A stretch of 64,000 bases of DNA, from NCBI GenBank assembly GCA_027605045.1, contig JAQFWX010000098.1, positions 62,001 through 126,000 of the forward strand, given 5' to 3'. Shown in pieces: positions 53,327 through 64,000 of this stretch. How positions within the stretch are numbered: position 1 is the first letter of the stretch; each line of letters opens with the position of its first letter. This DNA comes from Phallus indusiatus. Its lineage: Eukaryota; Basidiomycota; Agaricomycetes; Phallales; Phallaceae. A model generated the notes under the pieces. The model worked only from the letters and a program-made list of their open reading frames with translations, ran no database searches and was not told where the DNA came from. The position numbers were made by a program, and so were the translations under genes.

Positions 53327-56300
53327 ATGCCCGCTCGCCCTGCACGTCCCGGTCCATATACCCACACCGATCCTCAGACAGGAATTCGTATCGCTATCGA
53401 GCCATCCCAATCGGCTTATTTCGCTGGTGAACCTTTCACATGTACAATTACCTTCTCCAACGTTCGCGCCGGAGAGTTGACGAGGCCGAGGCCCGTCGGT
53501 GGTGGTAACGCCAAAGCATTGTCCTCGCCCTCAATTAACGAAGGATATGACTTTCCACTCACACCTAGCAGAACTACGACTACGACTACGACGACAACCA
53601 ATTATAAACATCACACGCGATCGTCTCATTCTGTTAGTTCTGTGCCATTGGCTCGTCCGCCTACTTCACCAGGCACACCAAAGACTGCTGCTGCTGCGTC
53701 TTATGGCGCGTTTACACTGGATGGGGCCGCTGCTCCCGGAGAAGAAGGAGCCCGTCTACAAAGAAAAGGTTTGGTAGGGAAGATGGATGATAACAGCAAA
53801 GAGAAAGATCAGGAAAGAAGAAGACTGGGCAGGTCCATGAGTCTTTCCGTCGATGGTAAATAATAATATGCTTCCCAATTCCACGTCTGTCATGCTGAAA
53901 ATCTTTTGCATATAGTGCCATATTCACCTACTTCACCTTCCCCGCTGAGTCCCGGTCGTGCAACTGGTCTTCCAGCATCCCACCCCCATGCTCGAAAACA
54001 GTCCGAGTCACTGCTCGCAACACCCAGCTCACAATTAAGCCCCGATACCCCCAACATACCAAACAACACCACTCAAAACACACTCTCCACCATCTACGAA
54101 AACTCTAACAGCCCCACATACGCATATCCTTATTCAGCACCTTCCACGCCTTCCGGAACCAGATTCACCAAACCCGTCTCTCTGGTCCCCCAACCATCAT
54201 TCCCAACTCCAGGCTCCTCTTCATCGCCATTACATCCTCACAGCGTTCAACCTCACTCAGCATATGCTACAACTTTTAGTCCTCTATCTACAGAACTCAT
54301 CTTGTATGCCTACGCCCAACTGAGTGGTTCTTTCAATATCGATCTCGTAGCTGTCCACAACGCCCCTGAAATGTACATCCTCCGTGATAAACTGAAAAAG
54401 GGACGCGTCGGTGGGGGAAGTCTTGATTTCGTCGTTGGGTCTAGTGCCGCCGGCGGGAGAGGACACAGAAGAGGAAATAGTTGGTTTGGTCTAGGTGGTC
54501 TCTTTGGAAGTGGAGGTACAGATGTAATAGGAAGAGGTCCACCGGTAGGTGGAAGTGCTTCGAGCCCTAATAGTGGTGGTGGCGTTGGCAACGAAGACGA
54601 TCTACCTACATTCGAAACACAACCCAGTGTTCTCGCTATCGACTTGCGTCTCGCACCCGGTGAAAGTAAATCATGTAGGTGTTTTGGTCTACCACAACTC
54701 CATTTACTTATAATCCCCAATACAGATTCATATACCATCGATCTCCCCGCAAATCTCCCGCCAACATTCAAAGGACGCGCAATGAGATTTTCATATCAAT
54801 TTATTGTCGGCACTTGTCGAGCTTCCTCAGGCTTAGCCCCAGGGAGTGGAGGAAATGTTCAAACAAGTAGAGTCATGCGTGTTCCAATCAGAGTATACAA
54901 CCACGTCTCAGGTGATTATAATCTATTCTCTTGTATTATCCTTCTCTAATGTATTATTTTAGTTGATTCTCCATCCCGTTCATATGATCTTCTATGGCCC
55001 ATTTCAAAAAGGCGTGAAAAGGCTATGGCGGGTACTGTTCAGGAAGTAAGAGGAACTGGTAAAACTCCTCTATCTGATGGACTTCCGAGACGTCGTACGT
55101 CGTTGAATCAACACCACCTTTTCAGTAACAATAACACGCATTTTTCTATAGCCTCCCCGCAACCTGTTCAGGCAGATCCCTCAATTCACGAAAATCTTCA
55201 ATCACTGAAATTATACGCCCAAAGATTATTGGCCAATGATCCAACATTAGAAAATGAGAACGAGAATGAGAACGAAAAGGAGCGTATTCATAGTTTCAGT
55301 CCCGGAGCCAATGGTACAGACGTTGGACTTGGTATTGTATCAACGGGTGGAACCGGTGGATTGACAGGATGCAGGGAAGCAGTTGAAATCGTTACAAGAA
55401 ATACCAGGAAAGGTAGGTTTGTTTTGCACTACCGGATGAAAAGTAACTAAAGATCTCTAGCCTCTTATGATATAACCAAGGAAAATTCCAAAGTCGCGGA
55501 ACTGACATTCGTTAAATCTGCGTATCGACTGGGTGAATCTGTACACGTTGTCGTAGAGTTCAATAACGATGCATGTACATCAAAAGTCTTGAAGGTGAGC
55601 ACTACCCCAACTTTTGTTTTACTTTCGGTTGAACATCTATTTTCCAAGGTTTCATCGACTCTGGAGTCACATGAACGTCCACCTTGGCACTCATCCAACG
55701 CTTTAGAAACAATCAGACGCATTCATGCGGAATATTACTCTAGTGGGACCATCAATACTAAACGGGTAGCATTCGGTCTTGACATTCCCTCTGACGCAAG
55801 CCCCGGTTTCCAAGTCGGCGTTGGAGACAAGGATGGTGACCCGAATACAAAAGGCGCACTTGAGTGGAAGATTCGACTTTGTCTACTCATAGCCGTCAGT
55901 AGCTCCGGAAAAGGAAACGTGAATGGATCATCTTCCACGTCCTTATCTTCGATGTCAAAGGCTTCGTCCTCCAAGGGGAAGAATAAGCGCATCGAGATTC
56001 GAAATATTCGTCGAGACGATTCATCGGACAATGAGGCTGATGACGATGCTACTACGGAAGCAAACGCTTGGGGGAAAACTTGGAAAACTGTCTCTCCAAT
56101 GGAGCGTGTTACTCCTTCCACGAATTTACAAAATCAACCGGGATCTCCCATCACTCCCAAAACAGAGACACCGACAGGGATAGGCTTCACATCCACCGCC
56201 TCCAAGGGACTATCAGCCTGGGTCGGGATACTAAATGCCATTGCGGCTGGAACATACCACGATGCTGATGAAGATACCGAGGAATATCATGAAGCAGGAG

Positions 56301-56470
56301 GAGCGAATCGCGAAAAGAAGGGTAGCAATCATGTTCCCCACGATGATGACGATGACGATGAGGAAGAGTGGGTACAGATGAATGCAGAAACTGTCGAATG
56401 TCTGATTCCTCTTGACGTGTATCCTGGTAACACCGCGTATAGACCTGTCGAAGTTGTTTTTGAGGTGTAG
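53327..56470 (+). CDS. RGP1: RGP1 homologue, Ypt6/Rab6 GEF subunit
   Basis: Six exons, approximately 53327-53855, 53916-54674, 54726-54911, 54963-55412, 55461-55594 and 55649-56470, give 959 residues. The N-terminus has the Rgp1 signature IAIEPSQSAYFAGEPFTCTI followed by TFSN. Conserved blocks follow: LFKGRA-type FKGRAMRFSYQFIVGTCRAS, VRVPIRVYN-like MRVPIRVYNHVS, SYDITKENSKVAELTFVKSA with YRLGESVHVVVEFNN, and the C-terminal MNAETVECLIPLDVYPGNTA ending EVVFEV. Rgp1 with Ric1 forms the Golgi exchange factor for Ypt6 (Rab6) in endosome-to-Golgi traffic. Long Ser/Pro/Thr insertions between blocks make it larger than yeast Rgp1, as is common in basidiomycetes. An acidic run DDDDDDEEE precedes the last block. 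Confidence 0.9.
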
Positions 56471-56661
56471 GATATTTCATACTCATAGATATTTTGCTTT
56501 CTTGTACAACCTTCAGACTGAATTGTATTATCCAATTTATAAACATATATATTCAAAACACACAGGCACATGAACCATGGCTGTATATGGCAGTCGACGC
56601 GTGACGCACCGAGTGACTCACTGAAATCCAATCCAATCCTGCCTGCCAACTTTGGCCCAGG

Positions 56662-59600
56662 ATGCCAACTTTCGAAAGTATGCTAGATGAATCCATCGGC
56701 TCATTTCCAGACGTGTCGCTAGGTAGTCTAGGTGGCGGACCCCCCTCAACACCAGGTCCTCCATCCGCGAGTCGACCTCGCGTCAGATCGGATCCCGCCT
56801 CAACACCCATGGCTCCAAAGCATTCAACAATTGCCGGTAATGATAATGGCGAGGAAGAAGATGGACCTGACGACCCACCAACTCCAGTGGCTATCAGGAC
56901 AAAGCCCCCGGCATCAAGAGGTGGTGTCAATCTCACTCTCCGTGAACAAGAGAAGGTATTCTCTGCTCCTCCACAATAAACCACAATGAGCGTATAAACC
57001 TCACTCAACTGATCGCAGGTCATAGACTCTCTCAAAAAAGAGAATTTCTCTTTGAAACTCAAGGTTCATTTTCTGGAAGAACGGCTTAATCAATTAGCAC
57101 CCGAACACGTGGAGGCAGCCTTCAAGCAGAATATTAATCTCAAGATTGAAGTCCAATCACGCGGCGTAGAGCTCAAGAGATACAAGAAACTCCTACTTGA
57201 ATTGGAGAAAGAGCTACAAGCTGCCCAGAAAGGCGCTACTGGATCAAAAGCTCGAGAAAAGGACCTTGAGGACGCACTAGGTGAACGCGAACGCGAAGTC
57301 CGGGAGTTACGTCGTCGCAAAGCTGTCGGACCAGACGATACCGCTCTCCGGGAGGCTGAAGCACGAAATGCAGAGCTGGAAGAACGTCAAGCTGTTTTGG
57401 AAGATGAGTTGGAGAATGTCAAAGCGGTCATGGAGGAAGAAATAGACCGTTTGAAAGAGGAGCTTGCACAAAAAGGAAACGTTTCTCTAACTTCCGACGG
57501 TGGCGAAACGCGTCGGGTCAGACTAGAACGTCAGCTCGCAACGGCGGAGGAAACGATCGAGGATCTGCAAGCACAACACGAAGAAGATCAACATCACCTC
57601 GCCCAATATGAAGAAGATAAGGAGATCCTCGAAGATGAACTCGAACGCTTGAAACTGATGCTGGAAGATTCTGAGCGAAGGCGTGAAGCCGAAACTCGTG
57701 AACGCAGCGAGAGTAGAACGCAGCTCTTAGATGAGCGTGAAGAACGCGACGCGCTGGAAGACACGTTGAACGCCGTGCGAGATCAATTAGCTGCCACTTT
57801 GATAGAACTACAACAACGCGAGGATGATGTGGATCTCAGAACCCGTGAAGCTGAAGAATTGAGGATAGAACATGAAGCGTTGTTAGCACAGGCTAAAGAA
57901 GCTTGGAGAGGTGAGCTAGCTGAGCATCAGGCCCAGAATGACGAACTACGTGATGTGCGTACTTCTCTGTTCAACTCCCTGTCAGTTTAGTTAACGATTT
58001 CTCAATCCGAAAGGTAATTGTTGAGCATGAGGCGGAGCTGCAAGACAGGAACGCTCAGCTCGAGGAGCAAGAGAACGTCATTCGGCAGCTTGAGGACATG
58101 CTAGAACAAAAAGATGAAGAAATGAAGCTAACCAACGAAGAGATTAACAAACTCAGTCAACAAATATGGGATGGAGAGGATGAACTAGAAAGACTGCGGA
58201 TTGATTTCAATCGACTCAAACAAGATAGTGTCTCCGATCGCGAATCGATAGAAACCATCAATGCTGCTCTCAAAGAGGTATGTTTCCTTATTTATTTTTT
58301 GCAGATTGAGATCTTTATCTGTCGGAATAGAAACTCAGTTCTACCAAAGCACAGCTGCAAGAGACGACTGCGCTCTACGAACAGTGTCACCAAGAAATAC
58401 TTGCCCATCGTGCTCGTGAAGAAGAATTAGGTCGACACGCTGAGGCACTAGCCGCGGAATTAGAGTCAGAGAGAAAGGCACGGGAAGAATTGGATAATGA
58501 GCTCGATGCTCTTGAAAAACAACAGGAAGACGAGGAGCGCCGTCAGCGTCGTGCTTTGGAAGAGAAACAAGCGGAGCTGAAGACCGCATTAGACGATCTT
58601 GGGAGGGAGAAAGCATTACTTACTGAGCGAGACAAAGATTATGCGATCATTCAGAATGCCCTCCGGACACTGGAAGCCGAATCAAAGCGCGTTGGAGAGT
58701 CTCATACAACCGATAAATTCTCTCTCGAGCTGGAACTAGACCGCCTAAAGCGTGACCTGGCGCGGACGGAGGATGATTTATCTCGAGCTCGCGCCGAATT
58801 AGCAGGTCGAGAAGCAGGATATCGTGAACGCGAAGCACAAATCGACAAATTACATTCAGCTAACCGCGACCTAACTGCTGAACTAGCCGTGCAGACGCAA
58901 GCAAAGTTGAATGTCACCGAGAAGCTTGATTCCGCTCAGAGCAGTTTGAAAACTGCAGAAGCAGACCTCGCGACGCATCGTGCTCGCCTCAACGAACTTG
59001 AACAGCGGTTATCGAAAGATCAGCGCACTTTACTGTCAAACGAAACACAATTTCGTGACCAACTGACAGAGCGAAATACGCTTTTGCTGACTATTTACCA
59101 ATATTTGGACAAGATTTTGGGTCTTGACAGAATTCAGGTTGGTATCCAGCTCCTTCCTTTTGACTTTATTTACATCTATTTCATTACTAGAAAGGGGCTG
59201 CAGAGACCAAACCATTCACGAACTTCACGATCTTTCACGACAGCTTGATAAGTAAATTGAAGGCTCTTAGTCAAATTCAATTGGACTTTGATAAGAGGAC
59301 GAAGGAAGCTGAAGGCCGGATTGCAGATCAATATAACGTCGTTAAAAAACGACTGGAGAACTATTCCAAGCAAATAGACGGTTTTGAAAAATCGGTGAAA
59401 GCCGCTTTAGAAACACGGCAAATATGGAGACGTAAATTCATGGCCAAGGAAGGCGAGCTTGAGGCCTTGAAGGTATATATATACTTCTCGCTTAATTTAT
59501 CCTAAATTGAACACTATCCCCTTAGTCGACTAATGCCACGCTAACGACCCAATTAGGAGCAGTGAAATCATCGCCTAACTCTCGAGATGCAGAGCTTCGT

Positions 59601-59982
59601 GCCGCAAACTCCAAATTTATCAATTCCGAAAGGCGTATTGTCAACTATCAGAATCAGCTTGCCTCGGCTGAAGAAACTAATGCCCAACTTATTGAAAAAC
59701 ATCAAAACGCCGAGCAAAAGTGGGAGGCTCGAGTTAAGGAATATGAAAATCGGCTTAAGGCCGCTGAGGAGAAGATCAAGAGAGAGAGACAAGGTGCGAA
59801 AGAGCGGGTGGCTGAGCTCGACAATCATATCAAGTGGGTAGTTGTTTGATTGATCAAAAAGCTTCCTTGGAATGAAATGACCTATTTGTTTTTTTAGGAC
59901 GTTACAAAAGCAGGTCGAAGAGGCAAGACGTCATGGTGCTCAACTTTCAGAGATTGTGGAGAAGAATAAGTATACCAAGTAA
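56662..59982 (+). CDS. Mto1/ApsB-like protein with centrosomin motif 1
   Basis: Seven exons, approximately 56662-56955, 57019-57954, 58014-58277, 58331-59137, 59191-59472, 59526-59833 and 59898-59982, give 991 residues. After a disordered Pro/Ser-rich 85-residue start comes LTLREQEKVIDSLKKENFSL then KLKVHFLEERLNQLAPEHVE, the centrosomin N-terminal motif 1 (Cnn_1N), spliced at EK|V. The rest is almost pure coiled coil rich in Glu, Arg, Leu and Ala. In fission yeast Mto1 and Aspergillus ApsB this motif recruits gamma-tubulin complex to non-nuclear microtubule organising centres, which would be the role here. It ends KNKYTK. It lies 192 bp downstream of RGP1. Confidence 0.88.
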
Positions 59983-60349
59983 TTTTTTATGGTTCGCTGA
60001 ATACCCTTGTTTTCGTTTATTTCCTTTCTCCCCTTTCAGCTTTCGATGAGTATCTAGCTATAAGAGAAACAGTACTTCTGTATTTTATCCGTGATGTATT
60101 CCTATCGCAATTTATTACTACTAGATTTGCCCTTAATAAAAGATCCTTGACCGCAGGCCATTACACCAGTTGTAGCTGTGTCTCACTGTAAATTATTTGA
60201 GGGTGTATCCAGTGCACCGTCTACGCATCTGAATCGAACGACGATGGTCATCGTGTATGTCAATTCACTCATCGTTAACCTCATGACGGACTTGCTTAAC
60301 ACAGAACGTTCCATGCCGCCAAGCCGGTCCAGTCATCCTTAACTGACCC
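59983..60349. other. Intergenic between Mto1-like gene and TAH18
   Basis: The 367-bp spacer has an AATAAA polyadenylation-like signal at about 60136. No gene is seen. Confidence 0.5.
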
Positions 60350-62692
60350 ATGGCGTGCATGACGAGCGAGTCAGAGGCTGTCGACTCTGATGAACGTGAT
60401 GAACGAAAAATTTTGATTCTGTATGCCACTGAAACGGGCAACGCTTACGAAGTAGCTATTAGAGTCGCAAATGAGGCGAAACGACGGCATTTTCTTCCCC
60501 AAGTTCGCGGAATGGATCAATATTCCATCGTTTGTGTTTCCTCCCTTTCTCTGCAGTATTTGCTATGATTCATGTCTTGTTTGCTGGGATAGAGATCTTT
60601 CATTGAAGCCCCAATAGTTCTCTTTGTTGTCTCAACAACTGGTTCGGGTATACCTCCTCGTCAAATGTCTTCTTCCACGCTCTGGCAGACCCTCTTACGA
60701 TCCGACTTGCCTTCTTCCATCCTTGATCATCTTTCCTACAGCGTATTCGGCTTGGGAGATTCGGCATATGAAAAATTTGCTTGGGCCGGCAAGATGCTAG
60801 ACAGACGATTGATGTCACTCGGTGCAACGGCAATTTGTGAAAGGGGTGAGGGTGATGAATCTGGAAGATTTGGGTGAGTCTAATAAGTCCCAGAGCTTAC
60901 TATGTAAAATATTAATACGTGTTCATCAAGAATAGAGGAGGCATTCGATGCGTGGATTGATAAAGTTTTCAATGAACTCTTGAAAGTATTCCCCTTGCCG
61001 GAAGGTGAAACCGTCATACCTGCGAATCGGCTAAAGCGTCCTAGGGTCAATGTCCAAGAATTACATCTCAGCGAGGAGAAGACAGCACAAATCACAAGCG
61101 AAAAGGAAAGGCTTGAACGGCTATCCGAGTATCATTGGGTGACAATGAAAACTAATAAACGGATAACTTCTCCTGAGTGGTTCCAAGATGTCCGGCACAT
61201 CGAGTTTGAATCTCAGGAAGTTTTTGAGTCAGAACCCTCAATTGCGTTTTATATATGCCGACTCATTGGATTGTAGCTATCGCCCAGGTGACATTGCCAT
61301 TATCAATCCTGTTGCAGATTCCTCCGATGTATCTTCATTCCTGAACGCGTTAGGATGGTCAAAGATAGCAGACGAACTTTTTGAATTTGTCGCAGCCGAA
61401 GGCGGTAAAGTTGCTTCGTAGCTTATCCCATAGCCTGTTTCTAATAAGGATACACTACAGAACTTCCTATACCAGACGAAATACCACGTATCACGACATT
61501 GCGAGATTTATTTACACATTATTTGGATTTCAATCAAATTCCTCGCCGCTATTTTTTCAGTCTTCTTCAACATTTTGCATTGGACGACATGGAACGAGAA
61601 AAACTCGAGGAATTTGCGTCGTTGGAAGGGCAGGTAAAAAAAGGTCAAACCTTCCTAAACTTGGCTGAGATCTTTTATTTTGTAGGAGGACTTGTATGAG
61701 TATTGTATCCGATTTAGACGAACTATTCGTGAAGTAATTTTGGAATTCGGCTCCATACAAGTTCCAAAGGAGTATATATTCGACATATTTCCAATTTTGA
61801 GACCAAGAGAGTTCTCGATCGCCAGTTCTTCAAAGGTTTGATTATAATGCTTCATTATCCTGTATGATATTCTCAATGCTTCTTTAGGTCCATCCGTCTC
61901 AGATTCATTTATGTGTAGCGATTGTTCGATATAAAACCAAGCTACGAACTCCTCGCAAGGGAGTATGCACCTCCTATCTCGCGAATTTAGAGGAAGGTTA
62001 GTGAACTGTTTTTACACCAATATCTCTGCTTATTTTTCTGGCCGGTCAGGCTCTCGGATACCTGTGAGAATTAAGCAAGGACTTATGCGACCACCAGACA
62101 ACAACGCTGTCGCACCCGTCATCTGCGTTGCACCTGGGACGGGTATCGCTCCAATTAAAGCGCTGCTGGAGGAACGTATTCTTAAAGAACAACAAACAAG
62201 TGCGTTTTTCAAGTAATGCATTTCACAATGTCGACATTCCCTTTAGACAACATATTATATTTTGGATGTCGTTCCTTTCGTCACGATCACTATTATCAAG
62301 ATATTTGGGAGGGACACGTCACTCGAGGAGTTTTGCAGTACCGCGTGGCCTTTTCTAGGGAACGACAAGCACAATCCGAAGTCGATCAAACAGACACGGG
62401 AGGAAAGATTTACGTACAGGACCTTTTAAAAGAGGATGCTCAGCTCGTTTGGGAGACGCTCAAGGATAGAAAGGGGACACTTTATATCTGCGGGTAAGGG
62501 ATTCAGATCTCAGAATGACAACACTCGTTGTAGTCAACGCGTCACAGATCTTCAAACAAAATGCCTACGGCTGTTAAACAAGCCGTTGAACACGCGGCTA
62601 TTGTCGTCGGCAACTATACCCCAGAAGAGGCCAAAGGGTTTCTGCGGCTTTTGGAAAGAGAGGGGAGGCTTCTTGAAGAGTCATGGAGTTAG
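60350..62692 (+). CDS. TAH18: NADPH-dependent diflavin oxidoreductase Tah18
   Basis: About nine or more short exons encode a full diflavin reductase. The FMN domain has ILILYATETGNAYEVA, VVSTTGSGIPPRQM and YSVFGLGDSAYEKFAWAGK. The linker/FAD domain has YRPGDIAIINP, DLFTHYLDFNQIPRRYFF and the FAD-binding RPREFSIASS. The NADPH domain has VAPGTGIAPIKALLEER, LYFGCRS and the C-terminal LYICGSSNKMPTAVKQAV, ending ESWS near the usual terminal Trp. Tah18 passes electrons from NADPH to Dre2 at the start of cytosolic iron-sulfur protein assembly. The reading frame across 61200-61290 works only if the intron is 61228-61276 (GTCAGA...TTGTAG), giving EVFDYRPGD. Start choice is the first in-frame Met; a Met three codons later is possible. 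Confidence 0.93.
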
Positions 62693-63210
62693 AACGATGA
62701 TGTTTCATGGTATTGAATAATCATTGGAAACACAAAAAGACGTCGCTCTGATCTCAGGTCTAATGTTGGTGCTGAAGCTTGAAAACAGAAGACTCGTCTT
62801 TTGTACATTTATCCAATATTCATGGCATCCAGATGTGTTAGACTGTACAGCGAATGCCTAGCCGCCTTGGATTTGAAAGCACTTGCCTTTAGGGTTTGCC
62901 CAACAGAACGGGGAATGGCTGAACGGATGGAACTTTCGAATGCTGGCACTGATGGAACATTACATGTAATCCATTGAACTCCCTCCCGTGCAACGTTTCT
63001 CCTGAAAATTCTCCCAAAATTTCCTGTTAGGATTCGAGGTTAAAAACGTCAAGCTCAGTGATAGGAATGATTCATTGGCAATGGCCAGAAAAATAGCACA
63101 GTCATTGTTTTCTTCCTAGTCTACTTATAACACTCGTATGTTATACACACTTTCAGATTCCCAATAAATTAGTATAGAAGAGTGCAGGACTGGTCGTTGG
63201 CCGTTACACG
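62693..63210. other. Convergent intergenic region
   Basis: TAH18 and the decarboxylase gene end towards each other across 518 bp. CAATAAATTAG near 63161 could serve as a polyadenylation signal. A piece at about 62870-62960 reads like protein in one frame but has no recognised domain. Confidence 0.4.
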
Positions 63211-64000
63211 TCATGTTTCACCAGCGCCACCTTTTGAGTATTTCCATACATTCTCTAGGAAGCACTCCAAGTTCTCAGCAGTAATCTGAGGAGTAACGCC
63301 GTGCCCGAGATTCGCGATCCAAGCACGGGGTTTATTGCTTAGCGAACCTCCTTTGAAAGATTCTGCCATTCGTTTCACGCCTTCTTCAATGGCTACAGGC
63401 CCAGCTGGTAGAACAGAAGGATCGAGATTGCCTTGGAGTGCCACAGTTCGTCCTGCTTGTCCTGCGCGAGATAACGCTTCGTCAACAATTCGCCGAGCTT
63501 CACCGCCTTCAATTGTCCACTCGAGGCTTAAAACGTCGTAACCTGATAATGCTTGATCTGCGATAGTGGTATTCGCACCCTTCGCAAACAAAATGGTGGG
63601 TACTTGAGGGAGGTTTTGCGCATCTAGCTGCGATTTAAATCGATGGAGAAGTTGTTGAAGCGAGGCGAGGGAGAATGTACGGTAGTCGTAGGGCGAAAGT
63701 TCAGATGCCCACGAGTCAAAGACTTGGACTAACTGTACAAAAGTCTCGGAAAACTGTTCAAAAGAGTTTCTTTAAAACTTGCCTGAGCACCTGCTTTTAC
63801 TTGTCCCACCAAATGATCTGCGCAAATGTCCGCTATACGGTTCAGCAAGGCTTTACTTTCATCGGGGTATTTGAATAGCCAGGTTTTGGACTTGCTGAAC
63901 GACTTGCTCCCTCCTCCCTCAATCATATAGGCCATTAAGGTCCAGGGTGCCCCTACGAACCCGATTAAGGGGATATTCCCATCGAGAGCAATGCGTGTTT
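63211..64000 (-). CDS. HEM12: Uroporphyrinogen decarboxylase, C-terminal part (5' end outside window)
   Basis: The stop codon is at 63211-63213. Reading upstream gives NLGHGVTPQITAENLECFLE, GNLDPSVLPAGP, ALSGYDVLSLEWTIEG, TILFAKGANTTIADQ, LVQVFDSWASELSPYDYRTF, and, across an intron, DHLVGQVKAGAQ and TLMAYMIEGGGSKSF with NIPLIGFVGAPW at the window edge. These are conserved blocks of the HemE/UROD family. The cytosolic enzyme removes four acetate carboxyls from uroporphyrinogen III to give coproporphyrinogen III in heme synthesis. The intron between GAQ and LVQ has a GC donor (CAG|GCAAGT, at about 63785). The N-terminal third lies beyond position 64000. Confidence 0.95.

Noticed and set aside
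61200..61290. Apparent frameshift in TAH18 between HIEFESQEVFESEP and SLDCSYRPGD
   Set aside because: A canonical 49-bp intron (61228-61276, GTCAGA to TTGTAG) joins GAA GTT TTT GA to C TAT CGC, giving EVFDYRPGD in frame, so the gene is intact.
1..64000. CRISPR array, operons, ribosome binding sites, bacterial-type genes
   Set aside because: Repeats are dispersed or inverted and not regularly spaced, and gene structure is eukaryotic throughout.

Overview
This is nuclear DNA of a filamentous basidiomycete, most likely a mushroom-forming agaricomycete. The evidence is short (about 48-65 bp) GT-AG introns in almost every gene, a 375-residue actin split by ten introns, a laccase relic, a nuclease-like gene family typical of agaricomycetes, and dense, nested transposon remnants. 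I cannot name the genus from sequence alone.

The window has two parts. Positions 1 to about 37,000 are a transposon graveyard. At least five families of solo-LTR-like elements (called A, B, D, G and J here) lie scattered, truncated and nested, mixed with hAT-type MITEs (8-bp target duplications) and several other terminal-inverted-repeat elements (CACTG-ended family I, and K, M, O, P, Q, F). I found no intact reverse transcriptase or transposase. Host genes in this part are mostly dead: a laccase relic split by a solo LTR (2370-4050), a possible HNH-nuclease relic (37300-37875) and a helicase fragment inside a TIR element (22418-23588). One spliced gene still looks readable (5157-6382, PD-(D/E)XK-like family). 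Many copies, above all between 11,500 and 33,000, have lost CpG to TpG/CpA, which suggests past cytosine methylation.

Positions 39,600 to 64,000 are gene-dense euchromatin. In order they hold an ataxin-10 homologue (minus strand), two tandem actin genes, the complex I subunit NDUFB7 (B18), a serine-rich hypothetical protein (minus), a large low-complexity protein with a GATA-like zinc finger, RGP1 (Golgi Ypt6/Rab6 exchange factor subunit), an Mto1/ApsB-like centrosomin-domain coiled-coil protein, TAH18 (diflavin reductase for cytosolic Fe-S assembly), and the 3' part of uroporphyrinogen decarboxylase (minus, running off the right edge). These are mainly housekeeping genes for the cytoskeleton, respiration, vesicle traffic, Fe-S and heme. 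They form no operon or cluster, and their adjacency is ordinary fungal gene order.

For seven genes I built exon models whose summed lengths are divisible by three: the nuclease-like gene, both actins, NDUFB7, the zinc-finger gene, RGP1 and the Mto1-like gene. Exon boundaries were read by eye and may be off by a base; gene ends are firmer.
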